Below are positions 60,877-64,000 of a stretch of 64,000 nt of DNA, in pieces. A model generated the notes under the pieces. The model saw only the letters and a list, made by a program, of their open reading frames with translations. It was not told the origin of the DNA and did no database searches. The stretch is from Desulfobacterales bacterium RIFOXYA12_FULL_46_15 (GTDB taxonomy: Bacteria > Desulfobacterota > Desulfobacteria > Desulfobacterales > Desulfobacteraceae): assembly GCA_001799395.1 (NCBI GenBank), contig MGTJ01000233.1:24425-88424 (forward strand), in the 5' to 3' direction. The stretch's first letter is position 1, and every line of letters starts with the position of its first letter. The position numbers and the translations under genes are program-made.

Positions 60877-61782
60877 ATGTTTTCAAGACGGCATCCGTTT
60901 CTGTTTTTTTTAATGGTTATCACATCCTGTGTCACTTTGATGTTTGTCACTATTATGGCTTTTGTATTTTCAGGTACAAAAATTATCAATGCTTCATTTC
61001 AGGATGGGCATGGTGTTTCCGAAGGGAATATAGGCATTGTCGAAATTAATGGGATGATCCTTTCTTCAAAAGAGATCATTAAAGATATTGATGCATTCCG
61101 GAACAATACTGACATTAAAGCCATTATCTTGAGAATTGAATCTCCCGGAGGCGGTATCGGCCCTTCTCAGGAAATTTTTCGTGAAATCAGAAAGAAAACA
61201 AAATCCAATAAGACAATCATTGCTTCAATGGGATCAGTGGCAGCTTCAGGCGGATATTATATCGCTTCGGCAACAGACGGTATTATTGCAAACCCCGGCA
61301 CGATTACCGGCAGCATTGGTGTAATCATGGAATATGCAAATTTAATGGAAATTGCAAAAAAAATCGGCATATCTCCAGTGGTAATAAAAAGCGGTGAATT
61401 TAAGGATATGGGCTCTCCGTTGAGGGATCTTGAAGAATCGGAAAAGAAGCTTTTCCAGGAACTTGTTGACGATCTCCACCTTCAATTTGTTTCCGATGTG
61501 GCAAATGCCCGCAAAATGGATATCCAGACCATTGCTTCTCTTGCGGACGGTAGGGTTTATACGGGACAGAAAGCCTTTGCCCTGAAATTAATAGACCGGA
61601 TCGGCAACTTGGATGATGCTGTCCAATGGGCAGGCGAGATAGCCCAGGTGGAGGGTGAACTAAAACCGGTATATCCAAGAGAAGATAAAATGTCTTTTTT
61701 TAAAAAACTTGCCGAAACTTTATTCAAAGATATCAATATTTCCGGCACCATGACGGATAATTTCAGGTATATCATCAATTAA
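60877..61782 (+). CDS. sppA: Signal peptide peptidase SppA
   Basis: 301 residues, the short 36K-type. N-terminal membrane span ~8-33. ILRIESPGGGIGPSQEI, then ASMGSVAASGGYYIAS with nucleophile Ser124, ITGSIGVIMEYANL, and the KSGEFKDMGS motif (171-180) with the catalytic Lys. It degrades cleaved signal peptides in the membrane. The end overlaps the opposite-strand Sua5/YrdC gene by 63 bases. Confidence 0.93.
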   Translation: MFSRRHPFLFFLMVITSCVTLMFVTIMAFVFSGTKIINASFQDGHGVSEGNIGIVEINGMILSSKEIIKDIDAFRNNTDIKAIILRIESPGGGIGPSQEIFREIRKKTKSNKTIIASMGSVAASGGYYIASATDGIIANPGTITGSIGVIMEYANLMEIAKKIGISPVVIKSGEFKDMGSPLRDLEESEKKLFQELVDDLHLQFVSDVANARKMDIQTIASLADGRVYTGQKAFALKLIDRIGNLDDAVQWAGEIAQVEGELKPVYPREDKMSFFKKLAETLFKDINISGTMTDNFRYIIN

Positions 61783-62328
61783 AGAAATCACGCTGGATGG
61801 TGATCCGGGAACAGGTCCGCCATCGATTACTGCATCAACGGTTTTAATAAAATGATCATGAAGCAGTGAGGGATCATCAAAAATTTTACCATCAGGACCC
61901 GAAGCACTGGTTGACAGAATGGGGTTTCCAAGCTGATGTGCGATAGCCAGGGCAATCTTGTTGTCCGGAACCCGGATGCCTGCAGTTTTCCTTTTAGTCA
62001 GCATGATTTTCGGTACCATTTTTGAACCGGTCAGAATAAATGTAAACGGACCAGGCAATAGTCTTTTCATGTTTCTATAGGCAAAATTAGAAACTTTGGC
62101 ATATTTTGAAATATCTTTCAGATCAGGGCAAATAAAACTAAAGGGTTTATTCTTATCCCGCTGCTTTATGGTATAAATTTTTTCAATGGCTTTCTTATTC
62201 ATAATATCACAGCCGATACCATAATAAGTATCGGTGGGGTAGGCGATGATCCCTCCTTTTCTGAGGATATTGACCACAATCGAAATCTGTCTTTCACCGG
62301 GATTTTGCGGATTGATCTCCAACAGCAT
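61720..62328 (-). CDS. Sua5/YciO/YrdC protein (L-threonylcarbamoyladenylate synthase family)
   Basis: 202 residues. GGIIAYPTDTYYGIGCDIMNKKAIEKIYTIKQRDKNKPFSFI is the YrdC core that binds L-threonine, ATP and bicarbonate, followed by LLPGPFTFIL and AGIRVPDN. TsaC makes threonylcarbamoyl-AMP for t6A in tRNA; YciO homologues look alike and this could be either. It converges on sppA with a 63-base tail-to-tail overlap. Confidence 0.9.
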   Translation of the reverse strand: MLLEINPQNPGERQISIVVNILRKGGIIAYPTDTYYGIGCDIMNKKAIEKIYTIKQRDKNKPFSFICPDLKDISKYAKVSNFAYRNMKRLLPGPFTFILTGSKMVPKIMLTKRKTAGIRVPDNKIALAIAHQLGNPILSTSASGPDGKIFDDPSLLHDHFIKTVDAVIDGGPVPGSPSSVISLIDDIPEIIRHGAGNIDIFE

Positions 62329-62594
62329 ATAGGTTATTTTCTCATTATTATCTATTTTTAGCCCATATCAACATGTCGGCAGGGCTTAACACGAGACAAA
62401 TTATAAAGAAAAATCACTTCTGTCAATGAAATCTCATGTGAGTGTCTGATAGAACTTGCCAAAAAATGCTATTTTTGTTAAAAGTCAGTGTTTATATACT
62501 GATTTGGTTTCAATCCTTAGCTGATTGTTTCCCCTATATTAGATTGACAACCAAAAAGTATCTATAAACATTTTCCTTTCCTGGAGGTTAATTT

Positions 62595-64000
62595 ATGTCA
62601 GATTTAGTATTTGAGGAGGGATTGTCGTTTGATGATGTTCTTCTTATGCCCGAGTATTCATCTATTTTGCCGGATGAAGTAGAAACCCATACCCGTTTAA
62701 CCAAAACGCTTGAATTGAATATCCCTGTTGTCAGTGCGGCAATGGATACGGTTACAGAAGCATTGACCGCTATCAGCATGGCAAGAGCCGGTGGTTTAGG
62801 ATTTATTCATCGTAACCTGAGCATAGAAGAGCAGGTGATAGAAGTGGACCGTGTGAAAAAATCAGAAAGCGGAATGATCGTTGACCCGGTTACGGTTCAC
62901 CCTGATGTAACAATTTCAGAAATCCTGAAGATTATGGCAAAATACAGGATCTCAGGGATTCCGGTGACTGAAGGAGATAAACTTGTCGGTATTGTTACCA
63001 ACAGGGATTTACGATTTGAAACCCAGTTGGAAAAGAAAGCCAGAGAGGTCATGACCAGTGAAAATCTGGTTACGGTTCCTGAAAAATGCACTCTTGAAGA
63101 GTCAAAAGTTATGCTGCACAAGCACAGAATAGAAAAATTGCTGGTTGTGGATAAGGAAGGCAAACTCAAAGGACTGATTACCATCAAGGATATTGAGAAA
63201 ATAAAAAAATACCCCAATGCATGTAAGGATTCCTACGGCAGATTAAGGGTAGGGGGCGCCATAGGAGTCGGTTCGGATATGATGCCGAGGGTTGAAGCCC
63301 TGTTAAAGGCCGGAACGGATGCCCTTGTCATTGACACATCCCATGGGCATTCAAAAAATGTTATCAACGCCATTTTAGCCATAAAACACGCATATCCGGA
63401 TTGTCAACTGATTGCCGGTAATGTGGCAACCGAGGCAGGTGCCAAAGCCCTGATCGATGCCGGAGTAGATGCTGTAAAAATAGGGATCGGTCCGGGTTCC
63501 ATCTGTACTACAAGAATTGTTGCTGGTGTGGGCGTTCCGCAATTGACCGCCATATTGAATTGCAGAGAGATTTCAAAATCAACAGGAGTTCCTATTATTG
63601 CAGACGGCGGGATCAAATTTTCCGGGGATATGGCCAAGGCCCTTGGAGCTGGTGCTGATGCCGTTATGTTGGGAAGCCTTCTTGCAGGCACCACGGAAAG
63701 CCCTGGTGAAATTGTAATTTTTCAGGGTCGTTCCTATAAGACCTACAGGGGTATGGGATCTGTGGAAGCTATGCGCAAAGGCAGTTCAGACCGCTATTAT
63801 CAGAAAGATATAGATGAAGATGACGAGCTTGTTCCCGAAGGTATTGTCGGCAGGATTCCCTTCAGGGGGACCGTCAGGGAAAACCTGGTTCAGATGATCG
63901 GCGGCTTGAAAGCCGGTATGGGGTATATCGGGGCTTCAACCATTGCCGAGCTTCATAAAAAAGCAAGGTTTGTCAGAATTAGTGCAGCAGGACTCCGGGA
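62595..64000 (+). CDS. guaB: IMP dehydrogenase, N-terminal 468 residues
   Basis: Runs off the window end. [17 protein letters not shown] starts the barrel; two CBS domains occupy ~95-200 ([33 protein letters not shown]); [11 protein letters not shown] with catalytic Cys304 and the flap [31 protein letters not shown] follow, then [18 protein letters not shown]. It oxidises IMP to XMP. The usual length is about 485-490, so only a short tail is missing. GGAGG precedes the ATG by seven bases. The 266-base region upstream shows no clear riboswitch. Confidence 0.96.
   Translation, partial: MSDLVFEEGLSFDDVLLMPEYSSILPDEVETHTRLTKTLELNIPVVSAAMDTVTEALTAISMARAGGLGFIHRNLSIEEQVIEVDRVKKSESGMIVDPVTVHPDVTISEILKIMAKYRISGIPVTEGDKLVGIVTNRDLRFETQLEKKAREVMTSENLVTVPEKCTLEESKVMLHKHRIEKLLVVDKEGKLKGLITIKDIEKIKKYPNACKDSYGRLRVGGAIGVGSDMMPRVEALLKAGTDALVIDTSHGHSKNVINAILAIKHAYPDCQLIAGNVATEAGAKALIDAGVDAVKIGIGPGSICTTRIVAGVGVPQLTAILNCREISKSTGVPIIADGGIKFSGDMAKALGAGADAVMLGSLLAGTTESPGEIVIFQGRSYKTYRGMGSVEAMRKGSSDRYYQKDIDEDDELVPEGIVGRIPFRGTVRENLVQMIGGLKAGMGYIGASTIAELHKKARFVRISAAGLR

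Noticed and set aside
62329-62594. Possible purine riboswitch before guaB
   Set aside because: No conserved purine aptamer core or stable three-way junction was seen in this AT-rich stretch.

Overview
The window looks like chromosome of a sulfate-reducing deltaproteobacterium of the Desulfobacterales (Desulfobacula/Desulfotignum-like). This placement is an inference from gene content: a complete Qrc menaquinone reductase operon, a periplasmic nitrate reductase wired to an NrfCD-type module, a probable selenocysteine-containing ArsS, many multihaem cytochromes c, sigma-54 signalling and system II cytochrome c maturation. No CRISPR array, tRNA, rRNA, insertion sequence or prophage was recognised.

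Layout. 1-8.0 kb: end of an M20 peptidase, larC, pgpA, recA, alaS and two YejB/YejE-type permeases, all on the + strand and tightly packed. 8.0-9.6 kb: a YitT membrane protein and a SLOG-like orphan. 9.6-19.5 kb: a stress/signalling block with two universal-stress-type loci, each behind a near-consensus sigma-54 promoter and sharing upstream sequence blocks, a Lon-type protease with a response-regulator receiver domain inserted in front of its AAA+ domain, an SLC13-type transporter, and a histidine kinase/NtrC-type regulator pair. 19.6-24.7 kb: a Cache-domain chemoreceptor and a RapA-type helicase operon. 24.7-32.7 kb: the Nap cluster (napH behind a perfect FNR-type box, divergent mobB, napD, napA, a tetrahaem protein that looks like a duplicated NapB, another tetrahaem cytochrome, NrfC-like and NrfD-like subunits). 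32.7-34.0 kb: arsS with an in-frame TGA and SECIS-like hairpin, plus an AhpD-like partner. 34.1-38.8 kb: a TetR regulator divergent from a three-subunit molybdenum hydroxylase (xanthine dehydrogenase family) with a highly structured putative leader RNA. 38.8-48.2 kb: recD-like helicase, ResB/CcsA, and qrcABCD plus an extra 52-residue membrane protein. 48.2-57 kb: mainly leftward genes (hydrolase, DUF1232-DnaJ fusion, dapB, MurU-AmgK fusion, plsB, rnhA, NamZ-like muramidase). 57-64 kb: hisC, cmk, rpsA, sppA, a Sua5/YrdC protein (-) and the start of guaB.

How the parts work together. Qrc passes electrons from periplasmic cytochrome c to menaquinone, and the adjacent ResB/CcsA pair would attach haem to QrcA and to the Nap cytochromes. 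The Nap cluster gives an alternative anaerobic electron sink. NamZ-like and MurU-AmgK proteins suggest salvage of N-acetylmuramic acid. The kinase and regulator beside the sigma-54 loci, together with the Lon-receiver hybrid whose receiver closely resembles that of the NtrC-type regulator, suggest one stress circuit with a transcriptional and a proteolytic output; this is inference.

The strongest leads are the receiver-in-Lon protease, the UGA-readthrough ArsS, the multibranched structured leader before the molybdenum hydroxylase, the duplicated NapB and the twin sigma-54 control regions.
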